A DNA stretch of 64,000 bases from Gordionus sp. m RMFG-2023 (GCF_954871325.1 NC_088776.1:32474508-32538507); one strand, 5' to 3'. Counted from the first letter of the stretch, positions 23,601-37,249 are shown. The notes: generated from the letters alone by a model not told the origin. A program made the numbers and translations.

Positions 23601-25559
23601 AAATTATTTTATTTATGTTTATATATATTCTGATTATTATTTTAGATCTTTCTATTTCAATCTATTCTCCAATTGTTACCTCAATCATGTTTACTAAAAT
23701 TGTCACTGTGGTCAACTATAAACTTGGCAATTTAGTGCAGGCCCTTTTCTTCTTAAAAATGCTCTTGGAAAAATTATCAGCTATCTCTTTCTTCGAGAGA
23801 AACATAGGCATACGTATATGTAGATCTAATCTACTTTCTATCCACGTTCAATATAATATTTATTTTTAAAATATTTTTAGTTTTTTTAGCGAGTTGCAAC
23901 GCACTTACAGTCTGGCTTAAAAAATCAACATTTTATTTTTAACAGCTATAGATTTATCAAACTTTTTAAAAAATTGCCCCCCCCCCCACCGCCTCTTATA
24001 AATTATGATACCCCGTTGGAAGTATTTATTATAAATAAAACAATTTTTGAAGTGTCTGATTCTGATATTTAGAAAATAATTGTTTAAAATTAAATTAAAC
24101 TATAGCGTTCTTACTCCTTTTGAAAATACAAATATTTTTTATAAACCTGAAAAAGAAAAATAATTAGTTGAATCTATCGTAATTAAGAATTTACAATTTT
24201 TAATTTATGATATTTTATATTATAATATATCATATATTAATAATTATAAATATCAACCAAAATTGTTTATTTAAATTTTTTAAAAAGAGACCTTTTTTTT
24301 AATATCGATTATTAGCCGATGAATAAATATTTAGTTGAATTTCTTATTGAAACGATAAGTCTAGACGTAATTTTTAGATCATTCTATAGAAATTTTATAT
24401 AAAAATATATTTCTAACATGAATAAATTAATTTTATAGAATTTTTATGAATGGTTAAAATAGTTAATATAGTAACACCTCGATGACCTCAAGGGTAGAAG
24501 ATTTTGTCATAAAAAAACAGTTAAATATAATTGATCCAGATTTAGACTGTCTCTAAATCGATATTATAAATGACAATTTTAATTATTTTTCCAAAATTAA
24601 TTTTAAGGATGAACTCTTATCCTTTCAATAAAATTTTTTATTTTTTGTGTGTGATTTGGGGAATTATAAATATTTTTTATTATTATATAGTTATAAAAAA
24701 TAGTTTTAAAAGAAACAGAGATAGAGTTCGAATTCAAATTAGTCGATAGCAAGATATAACAAATTTATATGCGGCTAGCAGATTTGGAAGAAAAATTTGT
24801 CAATATAAACTAAAAAGATATTATAAAACTGACCTAACTTGAGCATTTTTCAAATTAAATTACCGAAAAAGCTTTCAATTTAACAAATAATGATTAATAT
24901 AAAGAATGTTCTAGACCGAAAAGTCTTCCCAATGGAAATTTTTTAGATTGGGGTTTAAATTAGATAGTTTTTTTAAAAATTATTATTTTTCTTGTCCATC
25001 CAGGCGCCTTCCTAGAAGGAAAAATAAAATAAAATAAAATATGCCGCCGTTTATAAACTACAAAAAAAAGGAATATATTATATTATAATGTTATGTAACA
25101 TACTAGATTAATTTTCCGAATATATTTATGCTCCAAAGTTTCGGAAAATTTTATCTATATTTTAAAAAAATCTCATTTCTGTTTAATGGATAACATTGAA
25201 AACCTAGTCAATTTTCCATCGGCTATAATTAACCTCAAATGGTTTTGGTTAATGTTAACTTTAACTTTTAAAAACTCCTTTCTCTGCTTACAAAGGTTAC
25301 TGCTATCATCAGTAGAATTCTAAAAGCTACCGTCGTGCTTGGGTAAATTTCCTGTATGAATATTAATAAATTTTCTGCTCTATTGAATGGTGAAATAATT
25401 AATCATGATTCATTAATATAATTGCCAATTTTTTTATAATGTTTGAGGAAGGTTTCTGATAATTCAATATCAAGGAACTATTAATTATTTTAAAAGATAG
25501 TTAAACTCTGGTTTAATTTGTTCAATTTATATTTTTTAACAGATCAAGAAATTTATAAC
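23601..25559. other. A+T-rich, simple repeats only
   Basis: A C tract at 23977-23988 (hAT-like) and (AAAAT)n at 25021-25041. No gene supported. Confidence 0.45.
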
Positions 25560-25990
25560 TATCTAATTTACGCTAATATTTGATGCCTAATTGGTACTTA
25601 TTAATTTCATAATAAGTTTGTCCAACTACAATTGAAGACCGCGGGTTATAAGCTAAATAAAAACTATCATGTCGAAGATTAAAAAATGCCATCATGCCAG
25701 AACGGAAATTATATAAGCACTTAATATCTGATTTGAGCCAATACTTAATTTTTAATTTATACTTAATAATTCATCAGTTTTGTCAGTCAATAAACAGAAA
25801 CCTAGTTATAAGCTAAATAAAAATTATGACATCATGCTTTAAGAATAAGTTAACTAAACATTTTGAAGCACTAATTCTGAAGCTTATTCCAATATAATAT
25901 AATTCTTAATTTCTCTAGAAATTTAGTGCTTCATGCTTCAAAATCGTTTGGTAGACTGTACAAGGAAAAAATTAACACTTTGTGTAGGTT
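25560..25990. repeat. Dispersed repeat, copy 2, with internal duplication
   Basis: Parallel to 17561-18060. AGTTATAAGCTAAATAAAAA occurs twice (about 25646 and 25803), so part of the unit is duplicated. ATTTTGAAGCACTAA (about 25858) faces TTTAGTGCTTCATGC, an inverted pair. Confidence 0.45.
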
Positions 25991-26589
25991 AAATTTTATG
26001 AAATTTTTAGGATATTTTTCTCAATATCTAGGCTACTATAGAATAAACGTAGTCAATGATTTCGTTATCTAGAATAATTGTTAGCCATTTAAGTTAACTC
26101 ACTACCCTTGGGGTTATGGCAAAGGGATGGCAAATTTGTGAAGAAATAATTTCTCATGGCAATGATTTTCTAAAATATTTTTAAGTGCTAACCCTTAAAC
26201 CCTAATATTTCTACTAATTATATTTGTAATGATCGATCAAGAGTCTAAGATAATTTTGATGTTTTAAATTTCCTATTTTTACCAAACCCAAATGATACAA
26301 TTATTTTATTTTATAAAATAAGAGAAAATTTTATTGAAAAAGAGCAAAACACCCGCCATATAACTCCGCTCTCTTTTATTTTTACTTTTAACATTTGAAA
26401 GGTTAGAGTTGCTTTTTAAAAAGAGGGTTTAAAAAAATTTGGAATCATAAAATTAATTTTATATGTAATTGTGCCTAATAATCCCATCTGAGATTCAATT
26501 ATTTTTCTCTAGTCGCGCCCGCACACAATTGAGAGAAATGATGTTCAACATTTCATACCTAATTTGTTTACATATTTTACAATAAGCGA
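25991..26589. other. A+T-rich, nothing recognised
   Basis: No gene or repeat structure supported. Confidence 0.45.
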
Positions 26590-26935
26590 CCAAAAGCGTA
26601 TCCAGAATTTTAACGAAGAAGTTGGAGAGGGGGCTTTGGGGGGTTTTCCTACCAAATTTATTGGAGATTCTTAGGTTACTGAAGTCCTTTGGGTTATTAT
26701 TTCTTTTTGATTTTAAACTTATTTTTTAAAAAAACATTTTTCTTAAAAATTTCAATTATACCATTGTTATAAAAAATTATTAACTTTTACTTCTTTTTAA
26801 AAATATTAGGTATTATGACATACTATTTTACACCTTTTTGTGAAGAAAGGGACGGAGAGAATGAAGGGGAAAGTTTAGCCTAAAATGATATTTACGAAAG
26901 CTGTCAAATTGCCAATCCCCCCCCCCCTTCTCATT
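26590..26935. mobile_element. Decayed hAT fragment
   Basis: The left end AAAAGCGTATCCAGAATTTT resembles the terminus of element B (CAGTGGCGTAGCCAGAATTT) and is followed by GAGAGGGGGCTTTGGGGGG. A C tract at 26919-26929 may mark the opposite subterminal region. No TSD. Confidence 0.35.
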
Positions 26936-28365
26936 GGTTATATTTTATTTTCGTAAAAATTGTATATAATGAAAGCTTTTTTAAGAAAAAAAATCCTTAG
27001 GCAACCTAACTCAACTTAATTATTATTCTTAACTCTGAATTATATTCAGAAAAGCATGGACACCATTTTTTTTTAAATTATAGATTTTTCCATAAGGTGA
27101 TGATAACTTTAAAATACCCCCAAAGGTTTACTTATTTTATATCTAAAAAACACAAATAAAAGATAGATGTGTTAAAAATTATTCATATAAATTTTTAACA
27201 TTATTTTATTCAAAACTTTAAAAAAAACTAAAATTAATTTTAAATACTTACTCTTTTCCATATCTTTCTTCACCGATTTGAATATAAAAATATAGGCTTT
27301 TCCAAAATTTAAGCCAAGGTAAAATATTAAAATTTCCTATAAATAAAATAAACAAAATAAATTTAATAATATTTTATGAATTAAAACAGATGATGTAGCC
27401 AAAAAAATTGATTGTGGAAAAATAATATATTTATTTAAATATTTTTTTTAAATTGAGTTTAAAAAGAAACATATAAAATTTTGTCTAAAGCTTATATGCC
27501 CAATATGTTTTGGATTATTAAGTTATAAATATAATTTCGAAATAATTTGTCTGAAATTTGATTGAGATAAATATTTTATTTAATTGTTAAAACAAAAGAG
27601 TAAAACTGAAAGAAAAAGGCCACTAAAATAAATTATATATGATAGGGAATTAAAGTTGCAATTGATTTAAAATCTGGAAAACGATTTGAAATGCGCTATA
27701 AATAAAATCATATATCTGTCATAAATTTCATTATCTATTTATTTGGTAATATTTCCTATAAGATATATTTATGTGGTTATTATATTAAATATTTAGCATC
27801 TTATTATTTAGTAAAAATTATAAAATCATAACCCTTTATTAAAAATTTTTTAAATATTGTATTGATTCTTATTAAAAGTTGATTCAACTACTCAACTTAA
27901 TTTCATATCTTTAATATATTCATAATAAGAAATTTTAGTAAAAATATTAATATTATACTGATAATTAATTAGTGTTTTTTGAAAAATTAAATTTCCTCCT
28001 ATAAAATTTAATATCAAAATTTGTAGATTTTAGTTAGAAAAGAAAAACTAACGCATGATCAACAATAAAATTGTTATAATTATAAAATATAAAAATTATA
28101 TATTTTTTAAAAAAATATGAATTAGATAAATTTCGTGACAAATTTAATAAAATATATTAAAAATTGGAGAATAAAGAAATTATAAGGATGTACATTAACT
28201 AAACTTGTATTGAGTTAAAAAAAACAAGAATTATTTCAGATAATGTATTAAATTTTAAAAATTAAACCACAATGTTTGAAACTATAATTCATTCATACTA
28301 TTTTTGATTTATGATACTTTATCAATACTACATTTAAAGTTCATAACTTTTGGTTTATAAAAATT
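26936..28365. other. A+T-rich, nothing recognised
   Basis: Very low complexity; no feature supported. Confidence 0.5.
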
Positions 28366-28669
28366 GGAGACCTGCAGGCCTAGATCAAAAAGCCGTAAAG
28401 ACATTTTTACAAAATTTATTATTTTCAAAAACATTGGCCGATTTAAAAATTAATAAAAATCATATAATGGAGCGTGTTAATTTACTACTTATGTTTTAAA
28501 TTTCCTTTTGAAACAATCTACATACAGCCAAAATTATTTAAGATAACAAAATTCAAAAATTTTGAAAAATAAAAAGACGGATGGGCCAAATAAAATTAAG
28601 ACAGGGCTTCAAAATTAAAAAGTTTTAAATCCATGCTGGGCTTAAAATTTAGATATCTGCTAGTCTCTC
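28366..28669. mobile_element. TIR element, GAGACCTGCAGG family, 304 bp
   Basis: The left end GGAGACCTGCAGGCC and right end CTGCTAGTCTCTC match the ends of the 47892-48829 element. Flanks ATAAAAAT and ATATTAAT agree at 6 of 8 bases. Inside are GGGCCAA and GGGCTT motifs. Non-autonomous. Confidence 0.55.
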
Positions 28670-29194
28670 ATATTAATGTTGAACAGGATAATTAATGATT
28701 GAAGAATAAATAGTACAATAATATTTAATCAATATACCGTGATTTATCAGTATTTATCATATGTGGCTAAAGAGTCAATTATTTTTAATTTAAACATAAC
28801 TCATATTAAAAAATTTCCTCAAATAAAAAAATATTTTAGTGGAGACACATTTAAATTAAGCAAGCTGAGCATGATTTCGTCCGGCAATGAACACCCTTTT
28901 AATTAATCACTATTTGAAAATTAACTCAAAAATTCTTAAGTATTATCCTTAAGGAAAGGAGTTTCTGATAATTGGCATACTAATACTGTGTGTGTACAAT
29001 GATAATAAAATAATTATTAATCATTCTCTTGGGGAAAATAACATGAATAAAAATCCCACAGATAAAAATTCGCACAAAAAAAAATCTCGGTAAAAATTAA
29101 AAATTCCATTGTTATTCTAATCACGCTTCAAAATTCATATTTAATAAATATTTTATTCGCGCTTCATTATAAATTGTTTTAGAATTATTCAAAC
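28670..29194. other. A+T-rich, nothing recognised
   Basis: No feature supported. Confidence 0.45.
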
Positions 29195-29545
29195 AATCAT
29201 AAAATGATTCCATGTCAATTCAGCGAAACTTTCACCGTTTCGTTATTGTGAATGGATTTTATAGCAAAACTTTTATTCCAAATCCACTTTAGCGAATAGT
29301 ATTCCGCGAAGACAATATCGCGGAACAAATATCCCTAATTTTTATAGCAAAACCCTAATCGCGAAACCTTTAAAGTGAATACATTATAGCAAAACTTTTA
29401 TCGCGAATCAATAATCGCAAAAATTTTATAGCGAAGTCATTACTGGGAAAAAATTGCGACGACAATATAAAGAAAACTATTTGGCGAAACATATATCGTG
29501 AAGATATTATAGTGAATTTAATATCACGTGGTTAATATTGCAATG
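29195..29545 (+). repeat. Dispersed GCGAA-periodic repeat, copy 2
   Basis: Blocks such as TTATAGCAAAACTTTTAT and TCGCGAAAC recur every 14-30 bases. The opening CCATGTCAATTC..GTGAATGGATTTTATAG matches 7995-8180. It abuts the left TSD of element A. Confidence 0.5.
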
Positions 29546-30211
29546 GTGACTATTTTATTTTGAAATATTTATTTATATGATCATATTAATTTAGTGCTGT
29601 AAACATTAACGTTCATTGGCAAAATCAAACGCGTTCACGTTCACTTTCAAAAAAAAGGAATGTTCACGTTCGTTCAAAATTTCACAAAATTTTTTAAAAA
29701 TTAAATTTAATATAAATAAATGTCTTATATATTTTAACACAATATATTAGCCATGTTAAAAAATAATATAGTTTTATTTTGATAATATAATTATAAATAA
29801 AATATTAGCCAATAAAAAAATATTTATATTTATAAAAAAAATTTTCTTATTAATTTTTAATAACAATTTTTTTCAAAATTTTCATCTGATAGACAGGAAG
29901 GCTTGGTAGTTAAAATGGCATTAGAAGTGGTGTAGACAAGAGGGGTGGGGGAAGGGGGGGGGGGTTCAAAAATACAAATAAGAATTTTCAATTTTAAATG
30001 ATCACATGGTTTAAAAATAAATATTAAAAATTATATGAACTTAAAATATTAAATAACAAAAAAGATATATTGTAAATATTTTCTGGCATAGTTAAATTAG
30101 ATATTTAAAAATTTAATAATTAAATTTATATTGTTAAACTAATTACATAGTTTTTAAAATTTTAGTTTATTTTTTATAATCAATTTTTAAATAAAAGAAA
30201 AATCCTTTAGC

Positions 30212-31997
30212 ATGGATATAGGAAAATTTTACATCGTAATCAACTCAAGGTATGTTGTAATTTATTTATAAAATTTATATAATTTGAATTAGAATATATA
30301 TGAATGTTGCTAGTGAAAATCAGCCATCAGCTGATTTGGTTACAAAATGCTCAAATGACTATGGTTGGTATTCATTTATAATATCTTTTATTAAAATCTT
30401 GCAATTAGAGTATTCAAAATGAAATACTAGCCATATACAATAGGTTCATATTGAAAGAAATTCTACAAAAGTGAAAGGGTCACCATTTTTTAGTGTTTTG
30501 GCGGTTGAGACTTCGGATGTTGGTAACATAGAGAAATTATCCTTCGCAGTAAGGTTTATTGATATTGAATCAGGTGATTTTAAAATGAAGACTCTTTGTT
30601 CAATTTATTGACTTACATGACACTAAATCAGAGACGATGGCCAAAGAAATCATCCCTTCAAGACCTAGATTTAAATTTAAATCTAATGAGAGGCCAAGGA
30701 TATGATGGAGCTCCCTTGGTGGGTGGTCACGTTAAAGGTGTACAGTCAAGAATAAGAAAGCAATATAGCACAGCTCTATATCTTCACTGTAGTTCAGCCT
30801 AAATTTGATGATATCTGAGGCATGCGAAATTCGAGACATCCGGAACAGTTTACGTAAAAATATTTTAATTTAATTGGAATTTATTAGATTTTATTTTATT
30901 ATGTATTATAGATATCTTTTTATAATTCTAATATATTTTTTAAAATTTAGAAACAATATTGTCGGTTTGTGACTATTTCACACCACCCAAGAAGAGGCAG
31001 CTTTTTATCTCAATGTTTGATGATATTGATTCAAACAAAAAACTAAAAAGATTTTGTCCAACTAGATTTATTGAAAGACAACAATCAGTGAGACTTTTCA
31101 TTGAATTATATGAAGTTATTTTTGCACTGCTCGAATCCTACATATCCAAAGAAAAAGATTCCGCAGATGCTGAAAATCTTTTGTTATTACTAAGCCACAA
31201 TTTATATCAATTCAATGTGTATATTTTTTATTTAATTATACATATGATTTTAGCGAAATTCTACAAATAATTGATTTGGATTTAAGGGAGGTTATGATTA
31301 GGGGGAAGGATATTGTTGAAATATTTATAAATATCCGAGATAATGTAGATGAAAAATTACATGAAATATACGAGAAAGTAAAGGAGATCGCTTATATGCT
31401 TGGGATTGAAATTTTCGAACCTAGAGTAGTTTCTAGACAGTCCAAATTGAAGATTTTTATAAAATAAATATTTTTATTCCTCTTATTGATACATTTTTAT
31501 TTCAATTAAAGGAAAGATTTATTAGTCACAATTTTATTTTAAAAAGCTTCTATTTTCTTCTTCCTGTTGAGTCTGAATTGTTGATTACACTTGAAGGATA
31601 TTAAGAAAATCTCAGAGTTTTATTCTGATGATTTATCAGGATCGTATGATAAGTTACTTTCTGATGTCAAATTTTGGAATAAAAATCTTGATAGAAATAC
31701 TCTTTGAGACCAAAAAATGTTTTGCAGGCCTTTTCCATGTATAATTGCACTTTAGATTCCCTGCCTGATATAAAAACATTGCTTTTTATTTTAACTACTT
31801 TACCGATTAGTACCTACACTAATGAAAGATCTTTTTCAACTTTGAAAAGGTTAAAAACTTATTTTTGAAATAGAACTGGTAAAAACCGTTTAAATGGATT
31901 AGCCCTATTAAATATTTATAAGGAAATTATTCTAGATAGAAATTTGAATCTAGATGAATTGGCCAAATCTCAGAGAAAAGTAGACCTCTCTTTATAA
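30212..31997 (+). pseudogene. hAT transposase of element B, DUF4371 class, broken
   Basis: The order of conserved pieces fits DUF4371 (ZMYM1-like) hAT transposases. TSDVGNIEKLSFAVRFID comes first; then LNLMRGQGYDGAPLVGGHVK with a YLHCSSA remnant of the following His/Cys motif (30596-30801). Next come KLKRFCPTRFIERQQSVRLF (30959-31270), a helical middle section (31276-31467), and finally a C-terminal dimerisation piece with LLFILTTLPISTYTNERSFS and GLALLNIYKEI (to 31997). The protein would cut and rejoin DNA as a dimer. At least five stops or shifts separate the pieces, so it is inactive, though the order is intact. Likely start ATG 30212 follows a TTTAG acceptor-like site. Confidence 0.75.
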
Positions 31998-32217
31998 ATT
32001 CAAATCATAAAATTTCTATATGATTATATTGTGTTCTTATTCATAAAATTTTTATATGCAAAACTTAATTATAATGAATTCTTAGTCATAATATTTATAT
32101 ATTTTTTATATTATACTATTTTTAATAAAATATTGTATTTGCAATAAGAATTATTTATATTTTGATTCATTTGTATTAATTATAATTGTAAAATTATATT
32201 TTTTTAAAACCATACAA

Positions 32218-34313
32218 CAATGGCCCCTACACTTTCTGAGCGATGGAGAATACCCCTCTGAAAAGTAACCCCCCGCCCCACTCTAAAAAATGGTTAATTA
32301 TTTTTTGATACCCATAAATTTTAAAAATAATTTTAATTTCATCCAATCTTTAATATATAATATAAATAAAATGTAAAAAAAATATTTACTATAAAAATAT
32401 TATTTTTAAATTAATAATTTAGACAAATTAGAAGAAGAGAAAGCGAGAGTATTTATAATTTCATCAATATTTAATTTAAATAAAAAAAAATTCCGAAATG
32501 GATCTTTCATGGTACTACGAAGTCTTGTTTTAATTAATTTAATTTTACTAATGACTTTCGGCATGAGTAGGAATGTTTAATAAATATTTATATAAAATTG
32601 TTAAATTAGGGAATGCAGAAAAATTTAAAAGTAGAGGATAATGTAAAATAAACGAATAGTTTCTCCATTATGAATCATAAGTCTCAGAATTATCAATTAT
32701 CATCATCAGAAGAAGTTAAATAATGTATTAAATAATGTATTAGTAAAAATATTTTAATTAAATAAATTTACAATTCCCAGAATCTGACAAATCTTAAGAT
32801 TTTTTAACCTCCAGGTAACGAGTAATAATTACATCCCCCGTTATAACTATCTTATAAATATTTCGAAACTTCAACATTTCTTCAAAAATTTGACTTGAAT
32901 TTAAATGGTAATTCACAGATATTCTCTATATTATCTTTAACGATTGACCTTTTTGCCATTCCCTTTGGTGTAAAAAATGATGCTTGATTTAAAAATTTCA
33001 TCGATTCATCATTAAATCTTTCATTAAACTGCATAATAATCAAATCAAATGCAGCATAAAACATAGTGGTTTTAAAGCTGAAATAAAATTTATATTTAAT
33101 GATGAATTATAAAATATATACACTTCTCTTTTTTGGATTGTAATGTTTGAAGTCTTTCAAAATCAAAAGGTAGATTTCTCTCGTAAAATTTGTACCTTTG
33201 AAAAAACATCCAAAAATTCTGTGTTATTATCTATTAGGATTAAAAAATAATAAAAGACAATAATTTAAATTATATTTCTCAAATTAATCCAGCAATCTTT
33301 TGCCAATTGAATTTGATTTATTGCAAACCATACATCCTTCGAAATGGTTTAAAATTTTGTACAAGCCAAACTTGTTATCAATAATTTTTTATGCAAAACA
33401 CAATGTAATAAAATAAAATCAAATTATTCTAGACCATAGCACTAGCCATAATGTAAGTGGCAGGATCTTCAGAATTCTTTAAATTTGCTGCCTCAAGCCA
33501 TTATAGAGTAGGGAAAAATTTACAATCGCTTTATATGATGATAGCCAGCTTCTATAAATATAAAATAAACATTTTAAATCAAACATATAAGATAATATTG
33601 ATTTTGTGTCAGTACATTACTCTGACATGCTTTGAGCCCCAGATATATTTTGCCACCATTAAAATATACATAAATCTCGTCTAATATTTCTAAAACTAAT
33701 TGAACAATGATTAATCTTAATGGATGACAATAGTACCAAATAATAGCTGCCTTTGGAGCCTCCGCTTTAATCAAAGCCTGCACTCCATTAATTCTTCCAC
33801 TGATGTTTGAGTGGCCATCATAGCTTTGCCAAATTAGGAATTCAAGGGATAGATTCATGGAACCAAGTTTGGATATTCTTTTTAAAATAGAGACCAGTTG
33901 TATTTGCCGTACAATATATGTCTATCAGTCACTGGCTTAGTTTCTCACTATTTTCAGCATATCTTACTAACAAAGCTATTTCTACTGGTTTCGAAACATC
34001 ATACGTGCCGTCAACTATCATTGAGAAGCATCTGTTAAATTCAATCTCTTTTTAATTTTTTTTGCAACCATATTTTTCATGGTTTCAATGAGAATATTTA
34101 TGTTATTATATGATAAATTTGAATATAATTCCGATTTTTTAAATAAATTTTAACGGAATTACGAGGTCGAGTCCGATATTATAAACCAGAAATCACTTGG
34201 TTATGGATGGGTGTAGTAAAACAATAAAAGAATTAAATTTTTTTAAAAAAGTACACCCACTTAAATTTTTAGAAGCAGTTGCTTCGGACACCCAACCGTT
34301 GTAGGGGCCACTG
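32218..34313 (-). mobile_element. hAT element C, nested in B, 2096 bp
   Basis: Left end CAATGGCCCCTACACTTTC and inverted right end CAGTGGCCCCTACAACGG. Flanks CCATACAA (32210-32217) and CCTTACAA (34314-34321) agree at 7 of 8. It sits in the 3' non-coding part of B, opposite in orientation, and belongs to a related but distinct hAT family (CAGTGGCCCC rather than CAGTGGCGTAG). Confidence 0.85.
32882..34110 (-). pseudogene. hAT transposase of element C, DUF4371 class, broken
   Basis: Read on the minus strand: CFSMIVDGTYDVSKPVEIAL (near 34030) is the conserved entry to the catalytic core. WQSYDGHSNISGRINGVQAL (33574-33858) is the GQSYDGA..MSG motif, followed by WYYCHPLRLIIVQL for the usual HC.AH.LNL. 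QFNERFNDESMKFLNQ (32882-33064) is the region before the dimerisation domain; the dimerisation domain itself is not seen. Several stops and frameshifts. The second DUF4371 hAT lineage in the same nest. Confidence 0.7.
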
Positions 34314-34356
34314 CCTTACAAGAATTACTTTGAATTATATTATTTTTAAATATATC

Positions 34357-34428
34357 GTCAGGGTGGCCTAGTGTGTTATGATGTAGGCTTGGAAATTGAA
34401 GGTCCCAGGTTCGATCCTGGTAAGGAAC
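34357..34428 (+). promoter_or_regulatory. tRNA-like head with A and B boxes of an RTE LINE
   Basis: TGGCCTAGTGT (34364-34374) fits the A box TRGCNNAGYGG at 10 of 11 positions, and GGTTCGATCC (34408-34417) fits the B-box core GWTCRANNC. Spacing is tRNA-like, and CCAGG..CCTGG can form a T-arm-like stem. No CCA-compatible acceptor stem closes around it, so it is not called a tRNA gene. The same head, with a decayed B box, opens the copy at 43950. It is probably an internal pol III promoter or a SINE-type head captured by the LINE. Confidence 0.55.
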
Positions 34429-34568
34429 GTAAATATTTTCCGGTTTTTCTTCGATAACTGATGTGTAAAGACATATGGTAGGATGAATTTAGGAGCTTAG
34501 AGATGACACCCTTGTCACCGACAGGCTTGGACAGCCTAGAGCTAAGGATACTTGTCCAATAAACAAAA

Positions 34569-37185
34569 ATGAAGGACACAAAAGAAAATAAGAATATGAA
34601 AGCTAGGGCGTTTCCTCCCAGCGACGCGCAGGATGTAGACCACCATTCTGTGGAAAGTAAAATGAAGGTCAAAGCAAAGAAGACAAGATTAGCAAGTTTG
34701 AATAATGGGACACTTAAAGGTAAGACGATAGAATTGGCATCAATGTTAAACAAAAGAAAAGTTGATATAGCGTGCATACAAGAGACGAAATAAAAAGGTC
34801 AGAAGACTTTAATGATTGGAGATGGGTATAAATTGTACTATAATGGAATTGTTAGCAATAGGAATGGTGTCGGCATCATTCTCAGTCAAGATCTAACCTT
34901 CTCACTAGTAGAAGTCAACAGGATCTCTGATAGACTAATGAAGATAAAACTCTGCATTGGCCAATCAATACCACACATCCTTTCATTATATGCTCCTCAA
35001 ACGGGTTGCAAGGAAGAAGAGAAAGATTACTTTAGAGCTATCTTTGATGAAGCTGTAATGGAAATCCCTAAAGATGACCTATAATAGGTGGAGATGTGGG
35101 AAAAACAAGAGACGGCTACAAAAGGCATCATGGTGGTTTTGGATATGGAGAAAGAAATGATGAAGGAGAGCATGTACTTAAATTTGCGCAAGCCTTCGTC
35201 CTTGCCTTAACCAACACCTACTATAGGAAAAAAGACAGTCATTTAATAACATATGAAAGTAGTACAAGGAAAACACAGATAGATTACATGGTAATCTCTC
35301 GCAGAAGATTAAAAGATGTAATAGACTGCAAAGTCATCCCAGGAGAAGATATCGCTGCGCAACACAAGCTACTAATTATGGATTTACACATCTCAAATAG
35401 ATAAAACTTGTACCATGCAACAAATGGGGTAAATTAAAAACAATGACAGATGCCTTTGCAATCAATGCAAACATTGAAACAATATTTTCCTCACAAGTCA
35501 GTGAAAAATGTGGACAGACCTTTAGGGGAGGCAACAAATCATACAAAGAACTATGGTGGTAGAATGAAGAGGTACAAACCACTATACAGGAGGAGAAAAA
35601 AGCCCTATATAAAATAAGGTACAAATCCAAAACCCAGATGACAAGACAAATTACAAAAAATCCAAGAGAATAGCTACAAAGGCGGTGACTAGGGCCAAAT
35701 CTATGGCATACGATGACATGTATGAAGAACTACTTACCAAAGAAGGTTGAAATAACATATACAGATTAGCCAAACAGCAATAGAGATATAAACGGAGCTC
35801 CGAAAGTAATCAAAAATAAAGATGGGAAATTGATAATAAAGGAAAGAGAAATGATGAATAGATGGAAAGAATATTTTCAGGAACTTCTCAACTTTAATAC
35901 CCATATACTACATCTAGATGAACACTCCCCATATCATAACCTTGTACAACCAATAACAGAACAATAAATAATCACATGCCTCAAGCATATGAAAAACAAA
36001 AAAGCTAGGGGTCCAAAAGCATTAGGAGATAATGGAATACATCTCCTCACAAATCTGTACAATAAAATACTGGAAAATGAAGAGATAAAACTAACACTGT
36101 CTTAAACTCTAAGAAAAAATAATAGAAAAAAGGTTAAAAGACATAATCGTGGCTTTATGCCTGGAAGATCAACAACTGATGCTATCCACGCAATTAGGTA
36201 AATGAGTGAAAAATACAAGGAAAAGAACAAAAAGCTAAACATGGTCTTTCTCGATCTAGAAAAGGCCTTCGATAGAATCCCAAGAAAACTTATCTGGTGG
36301 GCGCTACGCCACAAAAAGGTTCCCGAAAAATATATAAGAATAATACAGGATATGTATATGTGCCATACAACAATGGTCGGTAGCACAACTGATACTTCAA
36401 CAGGCTTTACAATAGCCGAGGGAGTTCATCAAGGGTAGGCTCTCAGCCCACTTCTCTTCATAACAATAATAGATGTATTAACACATTCTATACCACAAGC
36501 AGTCCCGTGGAATATGATATTTGCAGATGATATTGGGATACTTTCCGAATCCAGAGAAAAGACGGAGTATATGGTGATAGGAGTGAAACAGAGAGCATTA
36601 ATATAAATGAATGGCAGATATCGGCAATTGAAAGCTACAAATATTTGGGCTCCACTATACAAACAAACGGCACAATAGAGAAAGAGATAAAGAGTAAAAT
36701 TAATCAAGGGTAGTTAAAGTGGAGATCTTTATCTGGAGTGCTCTTTGACAAAAGAATCCCACACAAATTGAAGGGAAAAATTTACAGTTCCATAGTACAA
36801 CCAACTTTTCTATATAGTTCGGAAACCTGGCCAACCAAATAATCAGGCGAGAGAAGTTTACAAACTATGGAGATGAGAATGCTGAGGATGATTGCTAGGG
36901 TAACAAGAAAGAATAAGGTGCGAAGTACAAGAATACTAAGAAGTTTAAAGGTAGTGCCCATTAAGACTAGGATAATGGTAAACAGAATTAGGTGGTATGG
37001 GCATACAATGAGCATGAACTACATAGGAAATAAGGTTGAGAGTTTGGAAGTGATGGGTAAACGTAAAAGAGGAAAGCTAAAACTTCAATGGGGCCATAAA
37101 GTTAGAGCCAATATGAAGAAGTAAATTAGATAAACGAAATAGTATGAATAACATAAAGTGGAGAGAGATATTGAAGGAGCTTACC
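34569..37185 (+). pseudogene. RTE LINE polyprotein: endonuclease and reverse transcriptase, broken
   Basis: APE-like endonuclease blocks come first: ASLNNGTLKGKTIELASML and DIACIQETK (34569-34790), GVGIILSQDLTFSLVEV and LSLYAPQTG (34812-35084), then ESSTRKTQIDYMVISRR and IAAQHKLL (35096-35404). Reverse transcriptase follows: RGFMPGRSTTDAIHAIR, NMVFLDLEKAFDRIPRKL (36202-36438), HQG.ALSPLLF, and FADDIG at 36520-36537. A C-terminal IRWYGH block (36960-37010) is typical of RTE. The enzyme nicks target DNA and primes reverse transcription there. Roughly eight or more in-frame stops and shifts make it dead, but nearly all domains can be aligned. Confidence 0.8.
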
Positions 37186-37249
37186 ACCAGAAAAGGTGAA
37201 TGCTAAAAAAGAAAAAAAATATATTTTTAATATAGTTATTTTTTTTTAT

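Larger units (their letters stand above)
34350..37225 (+). mobile_element. RTE LINE, near full length, nested in B
   Basis: It has a tRNA-like head (34357-34428), a conserved 5' leader, one ORF region (34569-37185) with endonuclease then reverse transcriptase, and an A-rich 3' end. It lies 36 bp beyond the TSD of C. ATTATTTTTAAATATA before it and ATATTTTTAATATA after it look like a target-site duplication of about 15 bp. A second copy with the same head lies at 42470-43950 on the other strand and a short tail copy at 60790-61075. Confidence 0.85.

Noticed and set aside
34357-34428. A tRNA gene
   Set aside because: A and B boxes are present but no complete acceptor stem or clear anticodon arm is seen, and it forms the head of a LINE.
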